A stretch of 64,000 bases of DNA from Zobellia uliginosa (GTDB taxonomy: Bacteria; Bacteroidota; Bacteroidia; Flavobacteriales; Flavobacteriaceae): NCBI RefSeq assembly GCF_018860745.1, contig NZ_JAHKPY010000002.1, forward strand, positions 124,001 through 188,000, written 5' to 3'. Position numbers and translations under genes: made by a program. The notes below the pieces were generated by a model. The model was given only the letters and a program-made list of their open reading frames with translations. It was not told where the DNA came from and made no database searches. This document shows, piece by piece, positions 29,290 through 37,671 of the stretch (the first letter of the stretch is position 1; each line of letters opens with the position of its first letter).

Positions 29290-30205
29290 AATTTTGGTTT
29301 TTAGAGGTAAGTGACATATAACAATCTTCAACGCTTGCTTTTATTTGTTTTATTTCTACATTGGGGGTATCGTTATTCTCCAGATAAGTTTTTATTTCCA
29401 ATGGATCAATCGTATCACGCTTGTCCGTATAATGTACCCAATCTCCAAAAGGATAAACTGAGTTGGCATGCTTATAAGCCTTTAGCTTTTTAATTATATT
29501 AAAGGAATTTCCAGAACGTATGGCATACAAAGGCTTATCAAAATTCGCGATGAGTCCGTCAGGGCTGTTCGTAGCCAATATTTTACCATGATCCATAAGG
29601 GATATTCGATCACAGAGAAGGGCCTCTTCCATATAGGCGGTAGAAACCAAGATTGTAATGTTATCTTTCTTTAAGCTTTGAAGCATATCCCAAAGATCTT
29701 GTCTGGAAACAGGGTCTACACCTCTGGTTGGCTCATCTAAAAACAGCACTTTAGGCTTATGAATCAAGGCACATGAAAGTGCTAGTTTTTGTTTCATTCC
29801 GCCAGAAAGTTTACCCGCTCTTCGCTTTTTAAAAGGTTCGATTTGTTTATAAATATCCTTAATAAGGTCGTAGTTCTCTTCTAAAGTCGTTCCAAAAATA
29901 GAGGCATAAAAGTTAAGATTTTCTTCAACCGTTAAATCTTGATACAGCGAAAATTTGCCGGGCATATACCCAATTTGTCGGCGTATATTTTGGTATTGTT
30001 TTACAACATCCATCCCTTCTATTTCAGCAGTACCACTATTTGCCAATAGTAGCGTGCCTAGAATCTTGATAAGACTGGTTTTTCCAGCACCGTCAGGACC
30101 AATAAGTCCAAACAATTCGCCTTTTTCCACTTTTAGGGAAACTGCGTCCAATGCTTTGACCTTACCATAATTCATTACAATATTTTCTGCTGAAATTGGA
30201 GTCAT
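29276..30205 (-). CDS. ABC transporter ATPase
   Basis: 309-residue ABC ATPase of the YbhF/DrrA kind. Walker A GPDGAGKTS near residue 36, Q-loop MPGKFSLYQD, signature KLSGGMKQKLAL near residue 136, Walker B KVLFLDEPTRGVDP and D-loop are intact; the switch region reads STAYMEEALLC, with Ala-Tyr where the switch His normally stands. A C-terminal extension of about 70 residues may contact the partner. It is the third gene of the operon, 40 bp after the HlyD-like gene. In E. coli YbhF the two ATPases are one fused chain; here they are separate. Confidence 0.9.
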   Translation of the reverse strand: MTPISAENIVMNYGKVKALDAVSLKVEKGELFGLIGPDGAGKTSLIKILGTLLLANSGTAEIEGMDVVKQYQNIRRQIGYMPGKFSLYQDLTVEENLNFYASIFGTTLEENYDLIKDIYKQIEPFKKRRAGKLSGGMKQKLALSCALIHKPKVLFLDEPTRGVDPVSRQDLWDMLQSLKKDNITILVSTAYMEEALLCDRISLMDHGKILATNSPDGLIANFDKPLYAIRSGNSFNIIKKLKAYKHANSVYPFGDWVHYTDKRDTIDPLEIKTYLENNDTPNVEIKQIKASVEDCYMSLTSKNQNYEPA

Positions 30206-30245
30206 CGTTTTGTCTTAACCGTTAAATTTATTTTTTCTCAACTGA

Positions 30246-31154
30246 TCAGTCCTTTTCAGAACTACTCATGAAATTTATTTCTCCAGGCATACCAATTTTT
30301 AAGTACCCGTCATTCGCTACAAGCACTTTAACAGCATAAACCATATCTACCCTTTCGTCTTTAGTTTGAACAATTTTTGGGGTAAACTCAGCTTCGGAAG
30401 CAATCCATTTAATGGTACCCTTTAAAGAGCGGTTTTCTTTTTTAGTGTCATCAATCAACACTTCTACTTCTTGCCCTAGTTTTATATGAGGTAGTTGATC
30501 ACCGCTCACATAAACCTTGAGTGTGATTTCATCTAACCCTGCAATTTTGTATAGGGGCGTGCCATAACCGGCCAACTCCATTTCTTCGGAATATTTAGTA
30601 AGAACCGTTCCAGAAATAGGGTTAATAATCAGGCTTTTGTTTATTTGATCATTAATCTGATCTATTTGTTTTTCTATGGGCTCTATTTGGCTTAGAATGC
30701 CTCTGTTACCAGTTTCTAATTTTTTACGGGCCGCTTCAATCTCACGGTCTACCACCTCTATATTTCCGGTTATATTGTCTAGTTCTTTTTGGGTAGCTGC
30801 TTCATCCTTCAACATATGTTCTACTCTACGCTTTTCACGTAGAATGTTGTTTTTCTGTTCCCTGTAAATGTTTAACTGACTTTGAACATCCATGGTTTGC
30901 GCTGTGACCGAATTGATACTGGCAACCAACTGTTGTTTTTTAAGGGATAGCTGCATAGTATCAATATAACCCACTATTGTACCCGCTTTTATTTGCTCTC
31001 CTTCCTTTACATTAAAGGAAAGTATTTTGCCTTGGCCTTCAGAGCCAACAATCACTTCATCTGCTTCAAAATTGCCGTATGCATCCGATAATTTCTCGCC
31101 GGAGCAGCTTATAAGTCCAAAGCATAAAATGATAACACCTATAAAATATTTCAT
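30246..31154 (-). CDS. HlyD/YbhG-family periplasmic adaptor lipoprotein
   Basis: 302-residue membrane fusion protein. The signal sequence ends in the lipobox LISC (Cys18), so it is a lipoprotein. A biotinyl-lipoyl half-motif (VIVGSEGQGKILSFNVKEGEQIKAG near residue 40) is followed by a long coiled-coil hairpin (about residues 75-170) and the second lipoyl and beta-barrel parts (INPISGTVLTKYSEEMELAGYGTPLYKIA). It connects the inner-membrane ABC permeases to the TolC-like protein encoded 19 bp upstream. Confidence 0.92.
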   Translation of the reverse strand: MKYFIGVIILCFGLISCSGEKLSDAYGNFEADEVIVGSEGQGKILSFNVKEGEQIKAGTIVGYIDTMQLSLKKQQLVASINSVTAQTMDVQSQLNIYREQKNNILREKRRVEHMLKDEAATQKELDNITGNIEVVDREIEAARKKLETGNRGILSQIEPIEKQIDQINDQINKSLIINPISGTVLTKYSEEMELAGYGTPLYKIAGLDEITLKVYVSGDQLPHIKLGQEVEVLIDDTKKENRSLKGTIKWIASEAEFTPKIVQTKDERVDMVYAVKVLVANDGYLKIGMPGEINFMSSSEKD

Positions 31155-31173
31155 TTTTTTGTTTATTTAATGG

Positions 31174-32445
31174 TTACAAATTTCCTTTAGTAGTCAGGTA
31201 ATTAATTTCTGATTGTATTTTTTGTATTCCGTGTATCTGAAGATTCAATTGGGCCTCAGTTCTTTTGTTAACTTCTATGATGTATTCTGTTGATGTGATT
31301 ACACCATTTTGAAATTGGGAATAGCTTTTTCTAACGATATCTTCCTGTAGCTCTAATATTTTTTTATCCTTTTCTATAAGTTGGCTATAGGTTTCAATAC
31401 TAGATTTATCACGGATCGATGCTATGTTGATTTTCTTTTCAAAGTCCTCTTTTTTACTGGAGAGAATTTCTTTGTTAATCTCTAGTACTTTCTTTTTTCG
31501 GGATGTTTGTTTCCAATCCCAAAAATTCCATTTCAATCTTGCTCCAACTACATAATATTCTGTGGCATCCGTTTCAAAATAATTTAAAGGGTTAGGGCTC
31601 CCGACTCCTAACTGAGCTATACCAGACAGACTAGGCAAAACTTGGGCATTCAATACTTTTTTTTGAGATTCTAAATTTTCCTCCATCAAATCAAAATATT
31701 GCTGTTCTGGCCTACTTATATCTTGGCTTAATTCCTGGTCTGCTATAAGTGGTAGTGTAAATTCGGCATCAGGAGAAATAGGTTCTCCTATCCAATCGCT
31801 TAACATATCTATCATTGCCTTACGGCCTAATTGCACTTCTAATATTTGTTGTTGAATTTTTAATATTTGCTGATTAAGAATGTTGGCGTTACTCTTAAGC
31901 ATAGCACCATTTTCTACTTGAGAATTTATTTTCTTAAGTTGCTTATTCAATTCGTCTACTACAGTACCTAGTAATTTTTCATTTTCTTGATAAACCAGTG
32001 CATTAAAATAAAGCGTGTTTATCATTCCCTTTATCTCAAACAAATCAACCTCCATTCCCTTTACATTGGCAGCTAATTGTGCTTCTTGCATTTTTTTGGC
32101 ATTTTTTACATAACCCCCATCATAGATTTTTTGAGAGATATCTAATGTTAAGGTGTATTGGTTTTGAGGAATTTCTGCGATATCCAAACCAGGAATGTCA
32201 ATACCAATATCCAACACGTCAGATACATAATTATAAGCCCCATTTAAACGCGATTGCGGCAGGTTTAGGGTATTTAAATTTTTGATATTCAGATTTGCTT
32301 GGGTTTCATATAATAGCTCTTGTTTTTTAATAGGACTAAGAGATCTGGCTCTCTCTTGACAGTAGTCTAACTCTAAAGTTTGAGAATAGGCCCAGCTTAT
32401 TGGTAAGAGCATTATAGCTAGTAAAATTATTGAGCGACGTTTCAT
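31174..32445 (-). CDS. TolC-family outer membrane efflux protein
   Basis: 423-residue outer membrane channel subunit. The signal peptide ends at AYSQ near residue 22. Two alpha-helical coiled-coil repeats typical of TolC follow, with beta segments (SRLNGAYNYVSDVLDI, YTLTLDISQKIYDGG, YYVVGARLKWNFWDWKQ). It is the first gene of the six-gene efflux operon and lies behind a Crp/FNR-type promoter. The substrate is unknown. Confidence 0.9.
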   Translation of the reverse strand: MKRRSIILLAIMLLPISWAYSQTLELDYCQERARSLSPIKKQELLYETQANLNIKNLNTLNLPQSRLNGAYNYVSDVLDIGIDIPGLDIAEIPQNQYTLTLDISQKIYDGGYVKNAKKMQEAQLAANVKGMEVDLFEIKGMINTLYFNALVYQENEKLLGTVVDELNKQLKKINSQVENGAMLKSNANILNQQILKIQQQILEVQLGRKAMIDMLSDWIGEPISPDAEFTLPLIADQELSQDISRPEQQYFDLMEENLESQKKVLNAQVLPSLSGIAQLGVGSPNPLNYFETDATEYYVVGARLKWNFWDWKQTSRKKKVLEINKEILSSKKEDFEKKINIASIRDKSSIETYSQLIEKDKKILELQEDIVRKSYSQFQNGVITSTEYIIEVNKRTEAQLNLQIHGIQKIQSEINYLTTKGNL

Positions 32446-32498
32446 TATATTGACTTTTAGTACGAACCATCTTTACTGATGATGGCCTTAATTTTATA

Positions 32499-32541
32499 CA
32501 AAAGTAGGAGGTAGTATGATTTGTATTTATGATTCAAATCA
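32499..32541 (-). promoter_or_regulatory. Crp/FNR-type site and promoter of the TolC/HlyD/ABC efflux operon
   Basis: Palindrome TGATTCAAATCA at 32530-32541 and minus-strand -7 box TACTTTTG at 32499-32506, a full match, 33 bp centre to centre. The tolC-like start codon lies about 53 bp further on. Confidence 0.8.
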
Positions 32542-32822
32542 TGCAGAAGGATATTATTTATAAAATTTTTAGTATTGAAGATTTACGATGATTTTTGGCA
32601 AGTGATTTCTTATCAAAAGCTTACTTTTTTGCTACTTTATACCTTTTAAAATGCCTAGTTGTGACGCTCAATCATACCTCTGCAAAATGATTAACTAGCG
32701 AGAACTTAAATGAGAGAAAAGGCACATAATGTGCAGAGAAGAATAGTGAAGATATATTATATAATATAGTCTGCTTTGACCTGCTATAAAGAAGGTAGAA
32801 AATAGAATATGAATAAAAAAAA

Positions 32823-32873
32823 CTGTTTTAAAATGAGTCACGATTTTTAATTCCGTAGCACATTTTAAAACAG
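32823..32873 (-). terminator. Terminator after the PPOX-like gene
   Basis: Perfect 13-bp inverted repeat (CTGTTTTAAAATG at 32823-32835 and its complement at 32861-32873) with a 25-base loop, followed on the minus strand by a run of T. It ends the enolase/PPOX unit. Confidence 0.7.
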
Positions 32874-32928
32874 CTTTAGGTAATGATCAATATCGAGAAT
32901 TGATTCTCAATTTGATTTATAATTTTTT

Positions 32929-33381
32929 TTAGGCCTCCCGACGTTTACCGGTAATCTCAAGGATATTAATCCTGTATACAATAGGATTACCTCTAGTATA
33001 GGACTTACTTGAAAATTCATTGATGAACTCTGGGTTTTTATGTTCTTTGCTACGTATAATTGCTTTTACGCCTTCTGTAAATAAATGCAATTTTTGTTTT
33101 GCAGTAATACCTTCTAGTTCTTCAAAAGTACCATGAATAAGAGCAGACTCCCAATTAACCATAGATTGTATTTGTTCCACTACCACAGACACAGAATCGT
33201 TTTCCCGCATGGAATCTATCTTATGCCCTTCTGCCGTATAGCTTATAATACTGTTGTCTTCAGCATCAAAAAAGTAGGTGATAGGTATAACATAAGGTTT
33301 CCCGTCTGCAATATAGGCAAGATGACCACTATAATTATCCCTAAGAACGCGGGTACTTTCGCTAACTGATATGTCCATCAT
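32929..33381 (-). CDS. Pyridoxamine 5'-phosphate oxidase-like flavin-binding protein
   Basis: 150-residue protein of the split-barrel FMN-binding family (PPOX-like, flavin-nucleotide-binding). Visible features: HLAYIADGKPYVIPITYFFDAED near residue 20 and YTAEGHKIDSMRENDSVSVVVEQ near residue 48, the usual FMN-phosphate region, then WESALIHGTFEEL. Relatives often appear in anaerobic and dormancy regulons beside Usp proteins, but the reaction is unknown. It lies 92 bp downstream of enolase on the same strand, and no separate Crp/FNR-type site is seen before it, so it is probably read through from the enolase promoter. Confidence 0.85.
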   Translation of the reverse strand: MMDISVSESTRVLRDNYSGHLAYIADGKPYVIPITYFFDAEDNSIISYTAEGHKIDSMRENDSVSVVVEQIQSMVNWESALIHGTFEELEGITAKQKLHLFTEGVKAIIRSKEHKNPEFINEFSSKSYTRGNPIVYRINILEITGKRREA

Positions 33382-33473
33382 AATTCTAATTTATTATAAA
33401 ATTGCATGTTCTAAACTATATAAATATAGCATTTACTTCCAAGAAATGTTCTTGTATATGATAAGATACTTAT

Positions 33474-34745
33474 TTATTTCCAACGATATTCTGAGCGCCC
33501 TTTAAGCTCATGTTCTATTTCTAATAAACGGTTGTATTTAGCAACACGTTCACCTCTACATGCAGAACCAGATTTTAAATGTCCACCATCCATAGCCACG
33601 GCAAAATCTGCTAAAAAAGTATCTTCAGTTTCTCCTGAGCGGTGAGATAGAAAATAACGCCATCCTGCTTCACGGCACATACGCACCGCTTCTATGGTTT
33701 CTGTAACCGACCCAATCTGATTTAATTTAATAAGTGCCGAATTAGCGGTTTTCTCGCTAATTCCTCTACTAATATATTTTCTGTTGGTAACAAAAATATC
33801 ATCACCAACTACTTCGATTTTATCGCCAAATTTTTTGGTGAATTTTGCAAACCCATCCCAATCACCTTCAGAAAGGGGGTCTTCCCATGAGATGATAGGA
33901 TATTTTTTTAACCACTCACCAGACAGGTCAATAAGCTCATTAGTTGTCATTTTACCGGCACCTGACTTTGTAAGGTCATACTTGTTATCCAAATTAGGAG
34001 AAAAGGAATTGGCAGCACTATCAATAGCAACAGACAAATCTATACCAGGTTGGTACCCTGCTTGTTCAATTGCTGCAATAATAAATTCTATAGCTATTTC
34101 ATTGCTTGCGCAATTAGGTGCAAATCCGCCTTCATCACCAACACTGGTAGCGAGGCCTTTATCTTTCAATATTTTTTTTAGTACATGAAAAGTTTCTGCA
34201 ACGTAACGTAACCCTTCCTTAAAATCTGGAGCTCCGTGTGGTACGAGCATGAACTCTTGAAAATCTACACTATTATCTGCATGTTCGCCACCGTTTAGGA
34301 TATTCATGCACGGCACGGGAACACGCAAGGTATTGGATCCGCCTAAATATCTATATAACGGCAGGTTAGATGATACGGCCGCTGCTTTAGCAACTGCCAT
34401 GGAAACGCCCAAAATAGCATTGGCACCAAGCTGAGATTTATTCTCGGTACCATCTAATTCTATCATGGTATAATCAATATCTTTTTGGTCAACTGCATGC
34501 ATTCCTATTAGGGCTGCAGCTATTTTTTTATTAACGTTTTCCACGGCTTTTTGAACACCTTTTCCACTGTAGCGTTTTTCGTCATCACGTAGTTCTAACG
34601 CTTCGTTCATACCGGTTGATGCTCCTGATGGTACTGAGGCAGAAGCTTTTGTTCCATCATCTAAAGTTACATACGCCTTTAGTGTAGGGTTTCCTCGAGA
34701 GTCCAATATCTCGAGAGCCGAAATAGATGTGATTTTTGAATTCAT
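33474..34745 (-). CDS. eno: Enolase
   Basis: Start set at the ATG at 34745 (423 residues), which gives the standard N-terminus KITSISALEILDSRGNPT; the open frame continues 25 codons upstream without matching the family. It converts 2-phosphoglycerate to PEP. Landmarks: SVPSGASTG near residue 40, SVGDEGGFAPN near residue 200, EDPLSEGDWDGF, VGDDIFVTN, the catalytic Lys in ALIKLNQIGS and SHRSGETEDTFLADFAVA. The C-terminal LKSGSACRGERVAKYNRLLEIE replaces the commoner KTGSLSRSER, a small divergence. It completes the lower glycolytic steps with the gpmA of the carbon operon. Possibly a second enolase of the genome. Confidence 0.94.
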   Translation of the reverse strand: MNSKITSISALEILDSRGNPTLKAYVTLDDGTKASASVPSGASTGMNEALELRDDEKRYSGKGVQKAVENVNKKIAAALIGMHAVDQKDIDYTMIELDGTENKSQLGANAILGVSMAVAKAAAVSSNLPLYRYLGGSNTLRVPVPCMNILNGGEHADNSVDFQEFMLVPHGAPDFKEGLRYVAETFHVLKKILKDKGLATSVGDEGGFAPNCASNEIAIEFIIAAIEQAGYQPGIDLSVAIDSAANSFSPNLDNKYDLTKSGAGKMTTNELIDLSGEWLKKYPIISWEDPLSEGDWDGFAKFTKKFGDKIEVVGDDIFVTNRKYISRGISEKTANSALIKLNQIGSVTETIEAVRMCREAGWRYFLSHRSGETEDTFLADFAVAMDGGHLKSGSACRGERVAKYNRLLEIEHELKGRSEYRWK

Positions 34746-34851
34746 TTTATTGAATATATAGTGATACTTTATCCTTTTTATGTAAAAAAAATATACATCG
34801 CAATCAATTGGGAGAAGCACTAATTTCTACCCTGTAATTGTTTTGAGGGTA

Positions 34852-34894
34852 TGAAGGTATTACAGTATTCAAAAATGATGTATGATACAAGTCA
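34852..34894 (-). promoter_or_regulatory. Crp/FNR-type site, probable promoter of enolase
   Basis: Site TGATACAAGTCA at 34883-34894. On the minus strand TACCTTCA at 34852-34859 matches the -7 box in four of six positions at the standard 33-bp spacing. It lies between the end of the mlaD-like gene and enolase, which suits a separate enolase unit. Confidence 0.6.
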
Positions 34895-34933
34895 TGAATG
34901 CATTAATTTAAAGCAAACTGATTATGTTTTAGG

Positions 34934-35914
34934 CTATTCTTTCTGTACTTTTTCTTTCTGCTTTTCTTGTTTTTTGAAATAACCACGGGTCAAGAAATTA
35001 TGTTTTAATGCTTCCATATTTTCATTGAATTTTAGCACCCCTTCATCTACATTTTTCATTGAATTTTGAAGCTGATGTACCAATGTGGTATCTGTAGCTA
35101 GATAGTTGATAGCCCCATCACCACCCTTAATGCGATTAACTACAGTGTTGAGATTTTTAGCAGTTTTTTCAATTTCTATGGAAGAATTTTCAAGATGGGT
35201 AAGAACGCTACGTATTTTTTCTCCGGAGAGCGGATCACTCAATAAAGTTCCAACCACACTTTCTTTGGTATCAAAACTTTCTACAAGTGCGTTTAGTTTT
35301 TGCATGGTCTCTTGGGCATCATTAGTGGTGTATTTTAGATTGATCAATGTTTGGTTTAAATTATGACCCATAATGGTATCATTAATTAAACGGCCCAGTG
35401 TACCTTTTCCGTCATTTATGGAGCGTGTAATAGTTAGCAATTGCTCTGTTAATACCGCGGCATTTTCATTGGTTACGTTTAAGGTATTCATCATGTCTGA
35501 TGTGGCAGCGTTGCTGTAGGACTTAATTTCATCGCCAGATTTAACATAAGGTGCTTCACCGGTACCAGGAACGATGTTAATAATCATACTACCTACCAAA
35601 CCATCTGAACCAATATTGGCAATTGAATTGTTTTTGATATGCTTTTGCATTTTATTGTCAATAAGCATACCTACCTGTATGGTGGTATCATTGATCATTT
35701 CAATATCTTTTACCGTACCAATGCTAATACCCGCATAACGAACATTATTACCGTTCTGTAGCCCACGTATGTTGTCAAAAGTAACGTTAAGGGTAAAGGT
35801 GTTCCCAAACATATTTTGTTTGTTCCCAATCATATAGATGACTATTATTAACAATACCGATCCAATGAGAACAAAAATTCCTAGTCTAAATTTTTCCGAT
35901 GCTGATTTTTCCAT
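34934..35914 (-). CDS. mlaD: MlaD-like MCE-domain protein
   Basis: 326-residue membrane-anchored MCE protein. A single N-terminal segment (GIFVLIGSVLLIIVIYMIG, residues 12-30) is followed by the MCE domain (FTLNVTFDNIRGLQNGNNVRYAGISIGTVKDIEM, about residues 37-115) and a long helical C-terminal region of some 180 residues that may form a tube or reach across the periplasm. It is the substrate-binding part of a phospholipid transporter. It lies 3 bp after mlaF. No MlaC or MlaB gene is adjacent. Confidence 0.9.
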   Translation of the reverse strand: MEKSASEKFRLGIFVLIGSVLLIIVIYMIGNKQNMFGNTFTLNVTFDNIRGLQNGNNVRYAGISIGTVKDIEMINDTTIQVGMLIDNKMQKHIKNNSIANIGSDGLVGSMIINIVPGTGEAPYVKSGDEIKSYSNAATSDMMNTLNVTNENAAVLTEQLLTITRSINDGKGTLGRLINDTIMGHNLNQTLINLKYTTNDAQETMQKLNALVESFDTKESVVGTLLSDPLSGEKIRSVLTHLENSSIEIEKTAKNLNTVVNRIKGGDGAINYLATDTTLVHQLQNSMKNVDEGVLKFNENMEALKHNFLTRGYFKKQEKQKEKVQKE

Positions 35915-35917
35915 GAT

Positions 35918-36700
35918 CTATTTTTTAAAAAAGGCCTCTATTTTAGGGTCGTTTGATTGTATCAAATCCCTGTATTTGCCCTCTGCATAATTTATACCAT
36001 CCACCAATAAGATCATCCGATCAGAAATGACTCTAGCACAATCCACATCGTGTGTTATAATTAATGAAGATGTGCCATATTTTATCTGAATGTTGCGCAT
36101 TAGCTCAATAATTTCTTTGGATGTAATTGGGTCTAATCCGGTTGTAGGCTCATCATAGAGAATGATTTTAGGTTTTAAAATCAAGGTGCGGGCCAAGGCA
36201 ATTCTACGTTGCATTCCACCAGACAATTCTTCTGGCATAAGGTCAATTGTATGTGCAAGACCAACACTTTCCAGGGCATCCATTACTAATGGCGTAGTAT
36301 CCTTTATGTTGCCAAATTTTTCTTTGTGACGCCGCATTGGGAATTCTAAGTTTTCCCGTACGGTCATGGAATCATAAAGCGCACTTCCTTGAAATAAAAA
36401 TCCAATATCGGACCTTAGCACATCTAAGGTTTCACGATCTAAATTCTTTATTTCCTTCCCCAGAACAGAAATGTAACCACTATCTGGTTGCATTAGACCC
36501 ACTAGACATTTTATCATGACAGATTTTCCAGAGCCGGATTTACCCATAACTACAAGATTTTCACCCTTGTACAGTTTCATATGAAATCCGTCAAGCACCT
36601 TATGGTCACCAAAACTTTTATAGAGATCTTTAATTTCTATAATGACTTCTTTTTGGTCCGAAGTCTTTTCCATTACGTCTATGTTCTTTTGATCTTTCAT
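35918..36700 (-). CDS. mlaF: MlaF-like ABC ATPase
   Basis: 260-residue ATPase of the Mla/Mkl kind. Walker A GKSGSGKS near residue 54, signature ELSGGMQRRIALART near residue 158, Walker B KIILYDEPTTGLDP and the switch His in IITHDVDCARV are all intact. It drives lipid movement by MlaE. It overlaps mlaE by 1 bp, so the two are translationally coupled. Confidence 0.92.
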   Translation of the reverse strand: MKDQKNIDVMEKTSDQKEVIIEIKDLYKSFGDHKVLDGFHMKLYKGENLVVMGKSGSGKSVMIKCLVGLMQPDSGYISVLGKEIKNLDRETLDVLRSDIGFLFQGSALYDSMTVRENLEFPMRRHKEKFGNIKDTTPLVMDALESVGLAHTIDLMPEELSGGMQRRIALARTLILKPKIILYDEPTTGLDPITSKEIIELMRNIQIKYGTSSLIITHDVDCARVISDRMILLVDGINYAEGKYRDLIQSNDPKIEAFFKK

Positions 36701-37476
36701 TACACATCAAAAAATATGTTGGATATAAAAACTGCCACAAAATCTATAACGAATAAAAGTAAAGAGGTCATTACTACCGCCGTATTTGCTGCTACACCAA
36801 CACCTGCCGTTCCTTTTTTACTGTAATACCCCTTAAAACAACCCACCAGTCCAATAGCAAAACCAAAGAAGAATGTTTTAATGAGCGCGGGTATTAAATC
36901 GGTATAGGACAGGGCGTCAAAAATAGTATTGAAATACAATTGAAAAGAAACGTTTCCCTTTATGTTTTCTATTAAAGCCGAACCAAAAAGGGATACGGCA
37001 TCACTTACAACTACGAGTAACGGAAGCATTAATATAGCCGCCATAACCCTTGTAACCACTAAATATTTGAAAGGGTTGGTACCGGATACTTCCATGGCAT
37101 CAATCTGTTCTGTAACGCGCATGGAACCCAATTCAGCACCTATTCCCGAAGAAATACGTCCCGCACAGACCAAAGCCGTTATAACAGGGCCCAACTCCCG
37201 TACAATTGAAATTCCCACCATATTGGGCATCCAAGAAACCGCACCAAATTGAATCATTGTAGGACGTGATTGTAAATCCAAAACCAACCCTATTATGAAA
37301 CCCGTTACCAAGACCAAGGTTAGTGATCTATACCCAATTTGATAACATTGCCTTAAAAATTCGTTGAATTCAAAAGGTGGCCGTAACGCTTCCTTAAAGA
37401 AACGACCTGCAAAATAGGAGAGTTCCCCTATTTCATTTATGGATTGCCTTATCTTATTTGGAGTCTTGATTTTCAA
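36700..37476 (-). CDS. mlaE: MlaE-like ABC permease
   Basis: 258-residue permease of the MlaE/YrbE family with five to six hydrophobic segments. The family's conserved loop is clear: ELGPVITALVCAGRISSGIGAELGSM near residue 90, followed by EQIDAMEVSG. It is first in the mlaEFD operon behind a Crp/FNR-type promoter, and lies divergent from the ClC gene. Under envelope stress it would keep the outer membrane lipid asymmetry; that link is inferred. Confidence 0.92.
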   Translation of the reverse strand: MKIKTPNKIRQSINEIGELSYFAGRFFKEALRPPFEFNEFLRQCYQIGYRSLTLVLVTGFIIGLVLDLQSRPTMIQFGAVSWMPNMVGISIVRELGPVITALVCAGRISSGIGAELGSMRVTEQIDAMEVSGTNPFKYLVVTRVMAAILMLPLLVVVSDAVSLFGSALIENIKGNVSFQLYFNTIFDALSYTDLIPALIKTFFFGFAIGLVGCFKGYYSKKGTAGVGVAANTAVVMTSLLLFVIDFVAVFISNIFFDV

Positions 37477-37511
37477 ATCTATTTGTTGAATTTGTAGTTG
37501 TATGCGACCCC

Positions 37512-37554
37512 CAAAATTAAACGACCTTCAACCAAATAGGAATGACTTGGGTCA
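37512..37554 (-). promoter_or_regulatory. Crp/FNR-type site and promoter of the mlaEFD operon
   Basis: Palindrome TGACTTGGGTCA at 37543-37554 and minus-strand -7 box TAATTTTG at 37512-37519, a full match, 33 bp centre to centre. It is back to back with the ClC site; the two centres are 46 bp apart. Confidence 0.82.
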
Positions 37555-37588
37555 TATCTAAACAAATAAAAAATACTGCTTTAACAAC

Positions 37589-37631
37589 TGATCTGTGTCA
37601 TGCTAGATGCAGTGTGCACCATCTAATTTTG
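37589..37631 (+). promoter_or_regulatory. Crp/FNR-type site and promoter of the ClC gene
   Basis: Site TGATCTGTGTCA at 37589-37600 and plus-strand -7 box TAATTTTG at 37624-37631, a full match, 33 bp centre to centre. The start codon lies 40 bp further on. Confidence 0.8.
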
Positions 37632-37671
37632 TAGCACCATATTTAATTTGGAAACAGTTTTAGCATAACCA

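Larger units (their letters stand above)
32446..32928. other. Gene-free region between the efflux operon promoter and the PPOX gene
   Basis: About 480 bp without a credible gene. It contains the Crp/FNR-type promoter of the efflux operon (32499-32541) on its left and the terminator of the upstream enolase/PPOX unit (32823-32873) on its right. The middle, about 32545-32820, is AT-rich and I see nothing further in it. Confidence 0.6.

Noticed and set aside
33784-34188. 134-codon open frame on the plus strand
   Set aside because: Antisense to the enolase gene, which is intact and has all family motifs.
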